DNA of 64,000 nt, from assembly GCA_028554755.1 (NCBI GenBank), contig JAPTOF010000003.1:3452501-3516500 (forward strand), written 5' to 3'. The number at the start of each line of letters is the position of its first letter. Positions within the stretch are counted from its first letter, which is position 1. This stretch comes from Cordia subcordata (Eukaryota; Streptophyta; Magnoliopsida; Boraginales; Cordiaceae). The notes beneath the pieces were generated by a model that was given only the letters and a program-made list of their open reading frames with translations, was not told where the DNA came from and ran no database searches. The translations under genes were made by a program, and so were the position numbers. Positions 37,153 to 49,962 of the stretch are shown here, piece after piece.

Positions 37153-40100
37153 CTATTCATATAAAAATATATTAAAATGTAGGTTTTATTAGTCCATTTG
37201 TTATCTTTCTTTTGCAAAATAAATTTTCAATGGACCAGAAATATAGAATATTGATAAAAAATTATTAAAAATTAATTATACTATACTTTAATAATAAAAT
37301 ATTATTGTAAGAAACATATATCTAATTATAAATTAAATTATCTCTTATTAATAATTATAATTACCATAACGTACAACAATAACAATAATACTAATAATAA
37401 TGTGATTCCACTGTCTTTTTTATACATATCATGTTATTTTCATTAGTTAATCGAATAGCTAATTTTATTAAACACATTTTATTCAGTTAATTAACTTATA
37501 AATAGCTATCTACTAATAGCTAACATACGATAGGTATCAACTGTTCAAATAGTTATCAACTAACCTGATAGTTAACTAATTTATAAATAGCTACCATTAA
37601 TAGCTAACATATAATAGGTATTAGCTATTCTAACATTTAGTTGTGCTGAATAGGCTTTAAATTAAACTAAATCTTATTTCACTGAATAAGAATGGGAACA
37701 ACTAAATTGAAGTTGTCCATCTAAGTCCCTCTTAATTCCTAGTGGACTATACAATTAAGAAGCAAATTTAAAATTTTAATTTTATTAGGATTATAATACT
37801 AACATTTTATTAGTCAGTGGAGGTTACTTTGATTTTTAGTATATAAATAGACGTGCTTTTATTAAACATATATAAAAGAAATATACATATATTTAAAAGA
37901 AATTCAGGAAAAATGAGGTTGCAATGCCCACTAGTATTAGAGTGGATCCACCCCTTATAATACAGACAGATAAACACAAATGTTAGTTTTATTAAAAATA
38001 AAAGAAATATAGATACACACACCAAATTAAACCCTATGTAATGTACAAGAGAAATAAGTATTTTTAATATTTTTTTTATTGTTAATAGTTAATTATAATT
38101 TTACTGTCTATGATAAGTTACAATAAAAATATATTTGTTAAAATTTAAGTTTTGTCAAGTTTTTAAAAATGTATTAATTGAATAAATCAAATAATTATTG
38201 TTGATTTCAATGGTGGGAAAATGAAATATAAGAATTCATGATAAATTAACTATTAGTCATCAGCGAAACTATAATTTTTTAGGAAAGAAATTATACAAAA
38301 TAAGTTCGTATCTATATATTAAAACGATATATTGAATCAAGCTTATCAGATAAGAAAATACATATATGAGAGGACAATTTAATAACGTGCTTCTCTCTCG
38401 TGCACTCTATCTGACAAAAGTGACAAAAAATTAACAAAATATACATAAAAAAAGAAAAAAAAAATATTGGCAATTTAGATGTAGATGGAAGCATGAATAT
38501 TAACCGTTGATCAATTAGTGGTAGCTAGATGGACTACAAATGGACGGCCAGATTAACAAACACGTGTCTAAAAGTTATGCTTCAAGAATGGGCCGGAAAT
38601 TTGCTTCAAATTTATCTTTTAATGGTTATTACTTCCATCTGATGTATAATAAATATATAAAAGAAATTCAGGAAAAATGGGGCTGCAATCCCCACTGGCA
38701 TTATGATGCATCCACCCCAAATACAAACAAATAAACCAGATAGTTTTATAGCATATAGTTTCATAGCATAATAGTTCGCATATAGTTTGATAAACATTCT
38801 AGCTTCTTACTTAATATTGCGTGCGAATGTGAGACTTTTAATGGCCTGTGTACTCAACTAACGTTTTGACCAAAAAAGCAATGTACTCTACTAAGTATTT
38901 TGGTCACCTAAAGCTGAGCCATGGGATTGCTAGCTAGGGTCCATTTGGTTTGGTTTCTTTTTATGATTTTTTTTTTTGAAAAATACATTGTTTTTGTAAT
39001 ATATACTTGACTTGGTTTTAGAAAAAGTTGAAATTTTAAAAATAAAATTTAAATTCAACTTTTCTCATAAGTAGAAAATGTAACTTTTTAAAAGAGTGCT
39101 TTTTTTTCAAAAGTTATAGAAAAATACTTTTTTTTATTTAAAAAAAGCCAACTCTAACAAGCCCCTAGTGTGTTTGGAAACACCACAAAGTAAGATTTAT
39201 TTTATTAATGAATTTTTTATGTTTTTATTCTGATTGTACACTTACTAAATCAATCTTCTCACAATGTACACCTATTAGATAAGATAATTTTCAAAATTTG
39301 GATTTAATTGAGTTTATTTCAAAAAGACCATATATGTAATGCTAATTATTTAAGACATAATTAGACAACGAATTGGCTTCAAGAAATAGAAATTTTTTAT
39401 TCTAAAAGTAATGACCCGGATTCTATTCCCATGAAACATGAAGATTGAGTTAGAGGCAGGAGTTAAAAGAGGGGAAGAAAAAAAAAAATCAGCCGAGAAT
39501 AAAACCAAAACATCCTTATCAATTGGAATAAATATATATATATATATGTATGTATATATATATATATAAAACAAATGAAAATTACATGACGTAAAACTCC
39601 TATCTCTTGAGACAGGAGAATTTATTCACATGGTTGCGGAACCATTTCTATCGCGGAATATTACGCGATATTTAAGTCATCTAAACCCTTCATCAAATGG
39701 CAAAACAATTATTCGATATACACATATTGTGTCTGCCTTTTTGGCTACTTCAACAATAAGATTGAAATTTTCGCCACTCTTGAACCGTTAAATGAGGATA
39801 TCTTATCTAGTGGAAATCGAATGAAAACGTATGTATTAGCTAGGGTTTCCCACGTACACTACAAGGGAACAAGAATATAATTAAGAGGAAATCAAAAGAA
39901 TAGATAATATTATGTTAGGATTCTTTTTTTTTTTTGGTTCTCTAAAAAAATCTAACAAAGTTAATTGTTGCACATAAGAAGATTACGCGATAATGTGCCT
40001 TGTAACACACTCAATAATTAGAAAGAAAGAATTAAAAAAAAAACAAATTTGAAATCTATACATGTAGATTTCAACACAACTTATTTAATTTGAGGTCACT

Positions 40101-40235
40101 AACTCCATGAGTCTTGACCTAATCTTGTTCATCGCGCACATTTATCCTTCAGCTTCAGTATTGTTCATCACACATTAGATCATGGGTAACCTTTCATCGT
40201 TTATATTCTTGTTTTTACATGAAAATTTCACAAGC
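37153..40235. other. Intergenic with dispersed repeats and MITE fragments
   Basis: 37440-37660 is rich in TAGCTAT/ATAGCTAAC text like the subterminal parts of the 7078 element, probably a related MITE. A ~90-bp unit (TTAAAAGAAATTCAGGAAAA...GGATCCACCCC) occurs at about 37890-37980 and again at 38657-38738. 38934-39170 has ends CTAGGGTCCATTTGG and CAAGCCCCTAG, a probable small MITE. An (AT)n run lies at about 39531-39568. No gene seen. Confidence 0.45.
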
Positions 40236-40690
40236 TCCAAACTGATCAACCAATGACAATGCTGAACCATTCCAGTCAGTATCGATTGGCTTTAAAATAG
40301 AATATAATCTCGTAATTCTTTTACAGTACGCACTTGTGGTCATGTTCAATGGTGTCTAGCTGAAGGCACAAGCTAGGATATCGGCATTAATGCTGATTCA
40401 ATTCTACAGAATCGTAGCCTTTCACCTGGGGATTAATTATTTAATCTTAGCCATCGAAATTGTGCGTTTGGAAAGAATATTCAAGATGATCAGGGTACTA
40501 GAACGATCGATGATAGAATAAAGCATCAGAAATTGGTGTAAAGGATATGAAATTTTATTGGAAAGTTGAAGCTAACACAATATGAACTGCTGATGTCAAC
40601 TCACAAAAACATGGCCTTTTTCGTCATGTCTGCTTTTCCTCTCATGACGAAAAAGGCACTCTTAAAAAAAAAATTTTAAAAAATATCTTA
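40235..40690. repeat. Upstream copy of the SWEET-flanking direct repeat
   Basis: About 450 bp is homologous, in the same orientation, to 49205-49615. Shared landmarks are TGTCTAGCTGAAGGC, CATCGAAATTGTGCGTT, GAAAGAATATTCAAGATGAT, GATCGATGATAGAA and GTTGAAGCTAACACA. The two copies bracket the intact SWEET gene. No conserved reading frame is evident. It contains the perfect hairpin at 40614-40657. Confidence 0.85.
40614..40657. repeat. Perfect 15-bp hairpin
   Basis: GCCTTTTTCGTCATG (40614-40628) and its exact reverse complement CATGACGAAAAAGGC (40643-40657) are separated by a 14-nt loop. In the downstream copy of the repeat (about 49546-49590) one arm survives as GCCTTTCTCGTCATG and the other has drifted. 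Confidence 0.8.
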
Positions 40691-41678
40691 GGCAGCCACT
40701 TGATGGTAAATAACAAAATTGGCCGCGTAAACCACCTGAAGATGGTGCTGGAAGAGAATTTTATTTGATCTGTCATCGAAGAGAACCACAAAAAAAAATT
40801 CGAGAAGAATCAGTGGAATCTGCAGATATAATTGAAGGTATAGAGTATTTTACTTCTATGTTTTATTTAAGTTGTATAAAATTTTATGTAGTTTAAAATT
40901 TACTAATATGTATATATTCTAAGGAATGTTACAGAAGCTCTTTTGTTTTTGGACAGTTGTCCAACATTTTTTATCATATATAAAAGTATGAGCAACAATA
41001 AGAAGTATTAGTGAGTTTTGGATTAGGAAATATTTTATGCAACTTGGACAAAAATACAAGGGGGTTAATTTGATTCTTCAGTTCAGGAGAAACTGCTCGG
41101 CTTCCATTTCTATTTCTAGTAATTAAGCAAGATCAGACTTTTTCTAGCTATTTAATGCCCCTACCCAAATGAAGTTACTCGAAATTCTGGACGGTATTCA
41201 AAATCCTTTATTTCTGACTATCAACTGAATCACTCAATGAAAGTTGATTAGCTTTCCATTCATTTTAAATTGAAATGTCCACAATTCTTCCTGAACCAAA
41301 CATGAATTCATTCGATTCATTTGGCCCTCACCCTCAAGCTAAACTCATATTATTCTTTCCATTCATTTATAAGCTGTCAATTGTTTGCACTAGTATATTT
41401 GAGTTTTTTTCATTATTGACAATTCAAAAAAAGCAATATAGATGTGTTTTAATTTTAGAAATTCTCCGTCAACTTTAATAGAAAAACTAATGGGCATCAA
41501 ATATACGATCTTTTTGAAATCACATAAGAGTATCAATAAATTTTAAAATTACAAGAAATTTTATGTAATTTTTACAAAACATGAGAGTAAAATACATTTT
41601 ACTCAAATATGTAATTCTTATCAAAGTACTCCTTATTCAAAGAACCCAAGTAATCTAAAATTGCTTCTTATTCCTCTG
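40660..41678. other. Intergenic, no gene seen
   Basis: AT-rich sequence between the direct repeat and the next MITE. No coding sequence or RNA gene recognised. Confidence 0.4.
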
Positions 41679-42459
41679 AGGTGGTGATTGGTATTATAGA
41701 ATGAATTTGATAAGAATAGAATGAAATAAGGAAAAGAATGAGCTTAGAAATGGAATAGACTTGGTAATATGTATATTATGCTTGGCATACTCAAATAATG
41801 ATGATATGAATAAGTGTATTGATATAATGATATTAAAATTTATGTTTGATAATTAGTATACTAGCACAGTATTGAAAATAATTTATATAAAAAGCTAAGA
41901 TTACCCCTATACTATTATATTATATACATTATTGTAATAAAATTAATTATCCAAAATATTACTAAAATACTAACAATATTAATACAAAATATATTTATAT
42001 TAATAACCTAAATAAAAAAATAATGATGATAATATATACGTGTGTATATATGAATATATAGTTTGGTGAACTTTTTTCTTTTTCTTTTTATTTTTATTTT
42101 ATTTCTTATTTTTATTTTTAAATTTAAAATTTTATTTTCTATTTTATTTTTTTAAATTTTTATTTTTATTTTCTATTGTTCATTTATAAATGTATTTTTT
42201 ATTTTTGATATAAAATGCTAAAATGTTAATTTTTGTAAGATTATTTTAGTCATTTAACAAAAAATCTTATTTCCACGAACATAAGAATGAGTCATTCCCA
42301 TGGGTTTAGTCAGTAATGGCTATTCTCATGTTTATGCAAATGGGATTCCCTTAAGAATGGGATTTCTTGCCTCATTATACCATACCAAACATAGGATTTA
42401 AAAGAGAGCTTGAAATAGTATTCCATTAACAATATATTCTTACGTACCAATCACCACCT
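41679..42459. mobile_element. MITE with AGGTGGTGATTGGTA inverted repeats
   Basis: AGGTGGTGATTGGTA at 41679 is matched at the other end by TACCAATCACCACCT ending at 42459, an exact 15-bp terminal inverted repeat around ~780 bp of AT-rich, non-coding sequence. No target duplication was recognised. Related, decayed text lies inverted at about 57890-58300. Confidence 0.7.
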
Positions 42460-42836
42460 AAAGTGACTGTTAGAATGCGCAGTCTTTTTATTTCCACTTT
42501 TTAAGGTATAAACAAATATGGAGATAGGAAGATATAATGTGGAGTAAACAATTCGACATATTGTGCACACGCATTTACGTGTTTCAATTGGGATTGTTTT
42601 GGAGAAAGAAATGTAGGAATGTTTAGTCCACAAATTATATATATAACATTGTAATATATACAAATGACTCATTTTTGAACTTCAATCACTTGATTAGCAT
42701 TTTATGTGGTAGAAATCACGTATAAATGAGACTTTTTTCAAGAAAATAAAGTATACAACATTGTCACTCAGCATTGAAGACAATATAAGTCACAACTGGA
42801 TCTTTCACTTTTTCAATTTCGGGCTACATTGAATTC

Positions 42837-42876
<40 letters not shown>

Positions 42877-43600
42877 GTTAGTTGTAGTAGTAATGGTAAT
42901 AGTAGTAGTAGCAGTAATAATAGTAGTACTACTTCTTTTATTATTACTATTACTACTATTATTATTACTATTACTGTACGAGGCAATACCTATTAATATG
43001 ATCATTAGTTTGGGAGTCGACACTTGTCTAATAGGAAAACTTTTCTATCAGTTCAAGACTGATATCAGTCTATAAAAAAATTATAATTTTTGTTAGTTCT
43101 TGACTTATGAATTTTGTTCAAAAGCAACAAATTTTTTTTTTTGTTCTTGATATGCAAAATTTTATTCTTGACTTATAAATTTTTATTCAAAATTATTAAC
43201 TTTTTTTTTTTGTAAATTAATGTCTAACTAATGGAAGAATTTTTCTGTCTAATATCATCTCTAGAAACTGTCAACGCGGCTGGAACCCGGGACCCGAGGA
43301 AATTTTGAAAGCGAAACAGACACAAGCTTTTGGTGTGGCACCTGTGTTTGATATTTACAAAGTTCCATAGCAGCGCTCAAAAAATTATATCAAGTGGATA
43401 GTGGAATGACATGTTCCACTTGGAAGATCTTAGCTTAAACAAATTCATGAAATGCTTCCATGATTAGATCTTAGCGTGTTCCCCTCCACAAATTTTTCTT
43501 TTTTCCATTTTCCAAGATTTGGTCCTCCACTTGTTTATACAAGATGTATTTGCTGCTTACTAATATTGTCCTATTATTCTTTTTTTTTCCCCCATTAACT
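42460..43600. other. SWEET upstream region with an (ATT)n microsatellite
   Basis: (TTA)n at about 42838-42876 is followed by ~100 bp of decayed trinucleotide repeats to about 42977. The poly-Asn, poly-Thr and poly-Leu frames here are repeat artefacts. A TATATATA motif near 43609-43616, about 95 bp before the SWEET ATG, is a plausible TATA box. Confidence 0.6.
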
Positions 43601-43707
43601 TTTTGTTAGTATATATACCCACAGAAAGATGCTAAATAGTTCATATATGCAACAAAGTCTAACGACTACTTCTGGGTTCATCCATTAATTAATTTGAAAT
43701 ATCAAAC

Positions 43708-46383
43708 ATGGGAGATAGGTTGCGCTTGGCGGTAGGAATGATGGGTATACACATGTCTCTCATCTTTCTCTTTTATCTTTATTTTTTTTTTAATTTCTTT
43801 TACAAGGTTGTGGAATTCCAATATATGTTCAATTTTGCATGGTGTTGTCTTGCAGGGAATGCTGCCTCTATGTTACTCTATGCTGCACCCATGTAACGAG
43901 CTATGCTAAATTCTTAGTTTTTTTTTTTTTTTTGCACCCAATTTGTGTTTTAAATTAGTTTTGAGTTAAGTGAAATAAGACTTGGTCATTTTGATTTCGC
44001 GAGCTTGTTCAAAAAATATAAAATGAAATTAAATCGAGTTTTACCCTACTAGCTAAGGTCGGTACTTATTAACTAGCATGGTTTGTTAAAATTAAACCAT
44101 GAAATGCTATCTAATTCTTTTTCTTATATCTTCATTTCCAGATTAACCATATCAAGGGTTGCTAGAAAGAAAAGCACTGAAGAATTTTCATGTGTTCCAT
44201 ATATTCTTGCACTTTTCAATTGCTTGATCTACACTTGGTATGGCTTGCCGGTTGTGAGTAATCGATGGGAAAACTTTCCTCTGATTACTGTTAATGGCTT
44301 AGGGATCTTCTTAGAGATCTCTTTCATTCTTATATACTTTTATTATGCTTCAGCCAGTGAAAAGGCAAGTTACTTATTCCAATCCTTTCAACCATTAATG
44401 CTAATCCTTCAAAATTAGCAAAATGCATGCATGATGGCAATGTAGTCTTCATTATTTTATTCTCGTTATATTTGCATGGCTAACACGGTTGTAATCATTC
44501 ATGCTGTTGGTCTTCTTAATTAAATTTAGGTTCGTTTGAATTGATTTTTTGTAATTTTTTTTTTTTTACAAAAAAGTGAAAAGTGCACTTCTTTGAAAAG
44601 CTCAGAATTTTTACTTTTAAAAAAAATTAAAATTGAGTTTTCTATAACATTCCAGTTTTTATTGAAATTGACTAGAAATGCTTCTTGAAAAAACTTGTTT
44701 TTTTTCAAGAAAAAAATGTTTTTCTACTTTTTAACACAAAAAGAAAAACCTAATCCAAACAGGTCCTCAAACATTGAAAATTCTATATGGTTATCTTCAG
44801 TAGTAATATTGCATAGATTTGACACACTATATTATTTTCCCTAATATATGGAGGCTATGAATTTGCAGAAAAAGGTTACAGTGTTTGTGGCGCCCGTTCT
44901 CTTAACATTTTGCACCACTGCAATAATATCAGCTTTAGCATTGCATGATCACAACCATCGTAAAGTATTTGTTGGAAGTGTTGGACTGGTAGCGTCTGTG
45001 GCAATGTTTGCTGGTCCTCTAGTAGTTGTGGTAAGCCTTTCTATTTACAAAACTGTTTTTCTTCAAGTATGTTATGACAATTTCTTATATTTCCTTTAAC
45101 CCAATCTAAACTCCTCTGATCTGAATAGTATGCTAATGTGACAAGGCCTATTTGGATTGACTTTTTTTCAAAAGTATTTTTTTTAACAACTTTTGAAAAA
45201 TGACTTTTTTTAGAAGCTGAAAATTCTGGTTTCTAAAAAAAACTGTATTTGAGATTTTTTCAGAGTTTCAGCTTTTTTGGAAGACAAATCAAATAGTTAT
45301 TACAAATTTAATATAACTTTTTTAGGAAAAAAAAGTGTTTTTTTCCCATTAAAAGAGCTGGAATTTTTTTAAAAGCGTTTTTTAACAGCTTTTGAAAAAT
45401 AGTTTTCTTATAAGCTGAAAATTCGGGCTTCTAAAAAAGTTGTATTTGAGCTTTTTTTAGAGTTTCAACTTTTTTAGAAGTCAAATCAAATAGTTATTAC
45501 AAATTTAATGCAACTTTTTCAAGAAAAAAACTAATTTTTTCTGAAAAAAAAAAAAGTCAATCCAAACAGGCCCTAATACTTTTTTCAAGAAGTTATATAG
45601 TGTCCATGCACTGAATTTGTATCCATTAATGGTGAACTGATGTTATAGTTGTGATAAGATGATTCAGATGCTAAACACTTAATATTTCTTTTTTCTTTTT
45701 GTTTTATGTCTACAGAAACAAGTGATAGAAACCAAAAGCGTTGAGTTTATGCCGTTTCCCTTGTCATTTTGCTCATTTCTTGTAAGCACGTTTTGGATGG
45801 CCTATGGATTACTCAGCCACGATCTCTTTCTTTCGGTTCGTATCATAATTAATCAAAGCGATTTTTCATGTATGTTTCACACACTGTAACACTAGTAAGA
45901 GGGTGTTTGGCATTGTTTAGAATTTGTTTGACTTTGCTTTTTTTTTTTTTAAATTGCTTATAACTGTACATATATGTAGATTTTTATGCTTAGAAACACA
46001 TTATGAATAAGTAGATAAGTGTTTAGATAAAATGTGTTTATGAGATATTGACATGTTTGACAAATATTTTCTTATAAGCAACAAATAGATTTAACACTAA
46101 CAAAAATATATATTTATAAATAATAATGTGAAAGTACAAAAATAACATGTGCGAAGAATAACTGATTAATAAAAACCACCTATTGCCTATTATTGAATAA
46201 ATTAACAAACTGATTTGAAATTGGACAAATTTTCAATAATAGGATTTTATATAAGAATTACAAAAGTAAAAGAAGGACAAAATTCATATGTAAAGTAAAA
46301 AATGAGACTTTATAACATATATTTAGAAATGTTGTATAACAAATACACATAGAAAATCATATATGTCCTATTACTACAAAATA

Positions 46384-46428
<45 letters not shown>

Positions 46429-47870
46429 TTTTTATCTCCCAAGAGTAAATGTATGTTTCTATTGCAAATGCACGCCATATCACTATAATTACTCAAGAAG
46501 GGAACAATTTAATCTCAATATTTAATTTTGAATAGTGACCAATTTTTTTTGTAAAAAACATAAATAAAGAATACAAATAGAATTTATCCAATATTGCTAA
46601 ATTATTCATAATTTAAGTTTAAAAATGGATCATTATACTATTTAAAACTAATATTTTTAATCTATTAATTAGTAAATAATCTATTAGTTGCTTATTTAGT
46701 AATATGTGTTAGAATATACATTAATTTGAGTAGTAACATATGAAGCTATTCATAAAACTCCCATATGGAATAGAATTATAAGTGCATAAGCTTTATAAAT
46801 GATTATGATTTAACAACTGACCTAATTCACTATGAGTAAAACCAGCACACTTATCGAACATAAACTAAAAACTAACAAAAGCTCAAGGAATTTTTTTTTT
46901 TAAGAAAAAATAATTTTGGCTTAAAGAGAGTTTTTGACAGAGAATAGAACAAAAGTCACGTATGTGAGTATGAGGATATTTAGTATATAATTTTTAATTA
47001 TATCTTGTTAAACAATTTATATTAATCTGGTACAAATTGATTGCAGAAATTTTGTTGAACGGATATAATTTACAAATAGTATTAAATAGGAATTAAAATA
47101 TATTTTAGATAAGAAGTTTTTATTTGAATAGAACTAATATTCATTTAAATTTTGAATAATTAAATGTTTTGCTGGAGGACTTAGAAAATTGACACAGGGC
47201 ATAGAGTAGAAGGCATTTATCTTGTTTTATAATATATATATAAGTATAGATATTGTTTATTAAAATGACTAAAACGACCTTCCATTAACAAGTTGTAAAA
47301 TACAATTAGTTTTGGAGGGGTATAAATATGTTTTTTAATTTGATCAACCCCATTGTTTGAGTAGCGAAAGAGAGTTGGAGGGCTGTGCCTTTTATTGGTT
47401 ACTTGTAAGCAATATAATTAATCAATTGTTTACATTTTATTTTTTTTATTTATAAGCATATTTGGCTCACTTGTAAGTAATGTCAAACACCCTCTTACTT
47501 GGGGTGTTTATAAACACCTAAAAGTAAAAGGTTACTCTTGGTAATTTTTTGCTTTGGGTGTGCTTATAAGCACTGCCAAACACCGTCTAAATTTTGTTGA
47601 ACAGCAATAATAATCTTATTAATTGCAACTTATTCTTCCCATAACTTGAGTTTCAACTTTTTGCAGGCTCCTAACATAGTTGGGTGTCCCTTAGGCGCCC
47701 TCCAACTTATTCTCTATTGCATGTACAGAAAAAGTGGGGGCGTCATGGAAGAGCCACAGAAATGCGATATTGAAAACGATGTTAAGATCGAACAATTGGA
47801 GGAAGTTGCTGAACATGACGACAAGAAGCATATTCAGCAATTGCAGCTTGTGGTTACTAAAGAATTTTAA
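43708..47870 (+). CDS. SWEET3: SWEET sugar transporter, clade I (SWEET3-like)
   Basis: Six exons (43708-43744, 43856-43892, 44142-44364, 44869-45030, 45716-45835, 47667-47870) give 260 aa with frame kept throughout. The protein has seven membrane helices in two MtN3/saliva triple-helix bundles (about residues 8-95 and 130-215) joined by one linker helix. The proline tetrad essential for gating is present at P24, P44, P149 and P166. KKSTEEFSC, YTWYGLPVVS, FVGSVGLVAS and WMAYGLLSHDLFL match Arabidopsis SWEET3 most closely. The family moves sugars (glucose or sucrose) down their gradient across the plasma membrane; clade I members mostly prefer hexoses. The acidic C-terminal tail (about 216-260) is cytosolic. 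Intron 3 appears to be GC-AG (AAG|GCAAGT). Introns 3, 4 and 5 carry MITE-like insertions, intron 5 being 1.8 kb. Confidence 0.93.
44527..44766. mobile_element. MITE-like insertion in SWEET intron 3
   Basis: The ends GGTTCGTTTGAATTGA and (reverse complement) GGACCTGTTTGGATTAGG form an imperfect inverted repeat around ~240 bp of A/T-homopolymer-rich sequence. No target duplication is evident. Confidence 0.45.
45145..45572. mobile_element. MITE in SWEET intron 4, with internal duplication
   Basis: GGCCTATTTGGATTGACTTT at the left and its near-exact inverse (reverse complement GGCCTGTTTGGATTGACTTT) at the right define the element. Its interior is a tandem duplication: AGAAGCTGAAAATTC-type, TTGTATTTGAG-type and AATCAAATAGTTATTACAAA text occurs twice about 190 bp apart. 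Non-coding. Confidence 0.75.
45894..47499. mobile_element. Large non-autonomous TIR element filling SWEET intron 5
   Basis: AGTAAGAGGGTGTTTGGCATT at 45894 is mirrored by the end at about 47479-47499, whose reverse complement reads AGTAAGAGGGTGTTTGACATT (20 of 21 identical). The 1.6 kb interior has no transposase and holds an (AT)n(GT)n run at 46384-46425. Similar GGTGTTTGGCA-type text just downstream (about 47510-47590) may be part of another copy. Confidence 0.7.
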
Positions 47871-49204
47871 TACGTACGTATAAAAAGGACCAAATATTGA
47901 TTCCTTATGTTATCATGCCCCCACAAAACAAATTTATGATCGACATGTGCATGTTCTGTTTAATCTAAGCGACCACGTATGGTCACATCTTATCATGTCA
48001 TGGCAAAAGAAATTATAGAGTGGTTTATATGCGAGGATTATGCAAATACTATGTCTTCAGTCAATGATTTTGTGTCAATGATCGAATTTAATGTTCAAAA
48101 CTGGGAATATTTTTTTTTTTTCTCCCTGCTCTTCATTTGATAGTGATTATTTTTAAATTTAATGTGGTTTAGAAATACCTTAACTCAATGCACAAAAAAT
48201 AAAATAAAAATTCCAACAACAGTTGAATTGCTGACTTATGTTTAGGAGTACGTTACGCACCGCACAACCAGTAATCCGCCAGAAGTTATACATTACAATA
48301 TGCCCATTAGGTTGGAAGGGATCTAAAGTTATGATTATTATAATATATATCCTTTGAGTACTAAAAAATTATTCTGCAAATATAAGTCAAGTCAAATCAT
48401 ATTAAAATATTTTATATCTTATATGTATATATGTGCACAATTCTTCTAACATTAATTAGGGATAAAACACTTGGTAGCTAGTACGCCTACTCGTGTAGGG
48501 TTTTGGATCTACACAATGGAATAATCTACACGCCTACCCACCTATCAAGTTGTTAATATATAAGATTATAAGCTGTCGACTTACATGATTTGCTGCCCAC
48601 GGAGATGATTTAACCCGAAGGAATGCAAATGGTTTATACTTGAAGCTGAAAATATCTAGAGGTTAAGATTCCTGGGGATAAAAATGTTGGGAAAAGGCAA
48701 AACGTGTAGTCGTATCAATTCTTCTGTTTTGCAACTAACAAGTTGGAACGGAATGAGCATCTCATGCATTTTGCATCAACAATCAACTCGAGTGTCATTT
48801 TCTAAACAAGACGGCGTGTTAGTTATGTAACGTGGCATGTTTCTGCAAAAATAATAATAATAATAATAATTATTATTATTATTATATATATCACTCTTTT
48901 TTTTGTTGTCGTTAGGAATTAAATGCATGCATAGACAGCACAATTACGCCCATTCTATAAGGGAGAAAAGTGAAAAGGTGATGATGTGCCACAAATTTCT
49001 TTTATACTTTGGGCTGAGTGGACATGAGAGAAGATGTAAAATTTATTGATCAAGAGATCTGACTATTGGTGTGGGTAGGTAGGTAGGGAGCGATATGCAA
49101 GAAGCGGAACAATCTATTGAGTTCTATGCATAATGACATATTGACATAGATATCTTGTTTAGACTAGTTCCAACAGCCTTCTAATTCCACTTCTCTGGTC
49201 TAAG
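47871..49204. other. SWEET 3' region and intergenic
   Basis: Likely 3' UTR, then AT-rich sequence. A palindromic trinucleotide run, (TAA)n followed by (TTA)n, lies at about 48850-48886. No gene seen. Confidence 0.5.
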
Positions 49205-49615
49205 ATGTAATCTAATCAACCTATGACAATTATATTCTTGGACCGCTCTAATCAGTATCAATTGATTTTAGAATGGAATCCCGCAATTTTTAGAGTAGAG
49301 CACTTGTTCTCATGTTCAATTGTGTCTAGCTGAAGGCCGCACAACGTAGGATATCGACACTGCTGGGAATTATTTAATCTTAACCATCGAAATTGTGCGT
49401 TGGAAAGAATATTCAAGATGATCATGGTACTGGAAAGATCGATGATAGAACAAAGCATCATAATTTGGTAAAGAATATGGAATTTCATTGGATAGTTGAA
49501 GCTAACACATAATGAACTGTTGATGTCAACTTCACAAAGACGTGGCCTTTCTCGTCATGTCTGCTTTTTCTCCAATGATTAAGAAGGCATTCTTAAAAAT
49601 ATCTTATGACATAGA
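49205..49615. repeat. Downstream copy of the SWEET-flanking direct repeat
   Basis: Same orientation as 40235-40690 and sharing its landmarks in order, with small deletions (for example the ACAGAATCGTAGCC section is missing). It lies 1.2-1.3 kb before the SWEET pseudogene arms, which suggests that a tandem duplication carried both this sequence and a SWEET copy. Confidence 0.85.
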
Positions 49616-49962
49616 CTATATATACATGTTGTCAACATGACAAATGGGCCTGGGTCGGGCCAGACCAACTCGGCCAAGCTCATCACAGTTCCGGCCCGGA
49701 TACTACAGTAGTGGTCTGGTTGGGAGAGGTATTTTAGCCCATTGACCTGGCCCAACTTAGCATACAACCCAGCCCTACATAGCCCGCGAAGAAACCCAAC
49801 ATGACCCAGGATCCAGCCCAACTGAACCCAAGACCCAACCCAATCCAGCCCAGCCCAACTTAGCTCGCAACATGCACGAGTTTAACGATCGGCCCACATG
49901 GGTCCAATGGCTAATTCATTTGTCTTTTTCAATTTTTTTCCATTTTAGCTCCCATATATCTA

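Noticed and set aside
42805..43075. Poly-Asn/Thr and poly-Leu/Val frames
   Set aside because: Artefacts of the (ATT)n microsatellite and its decayed extension.
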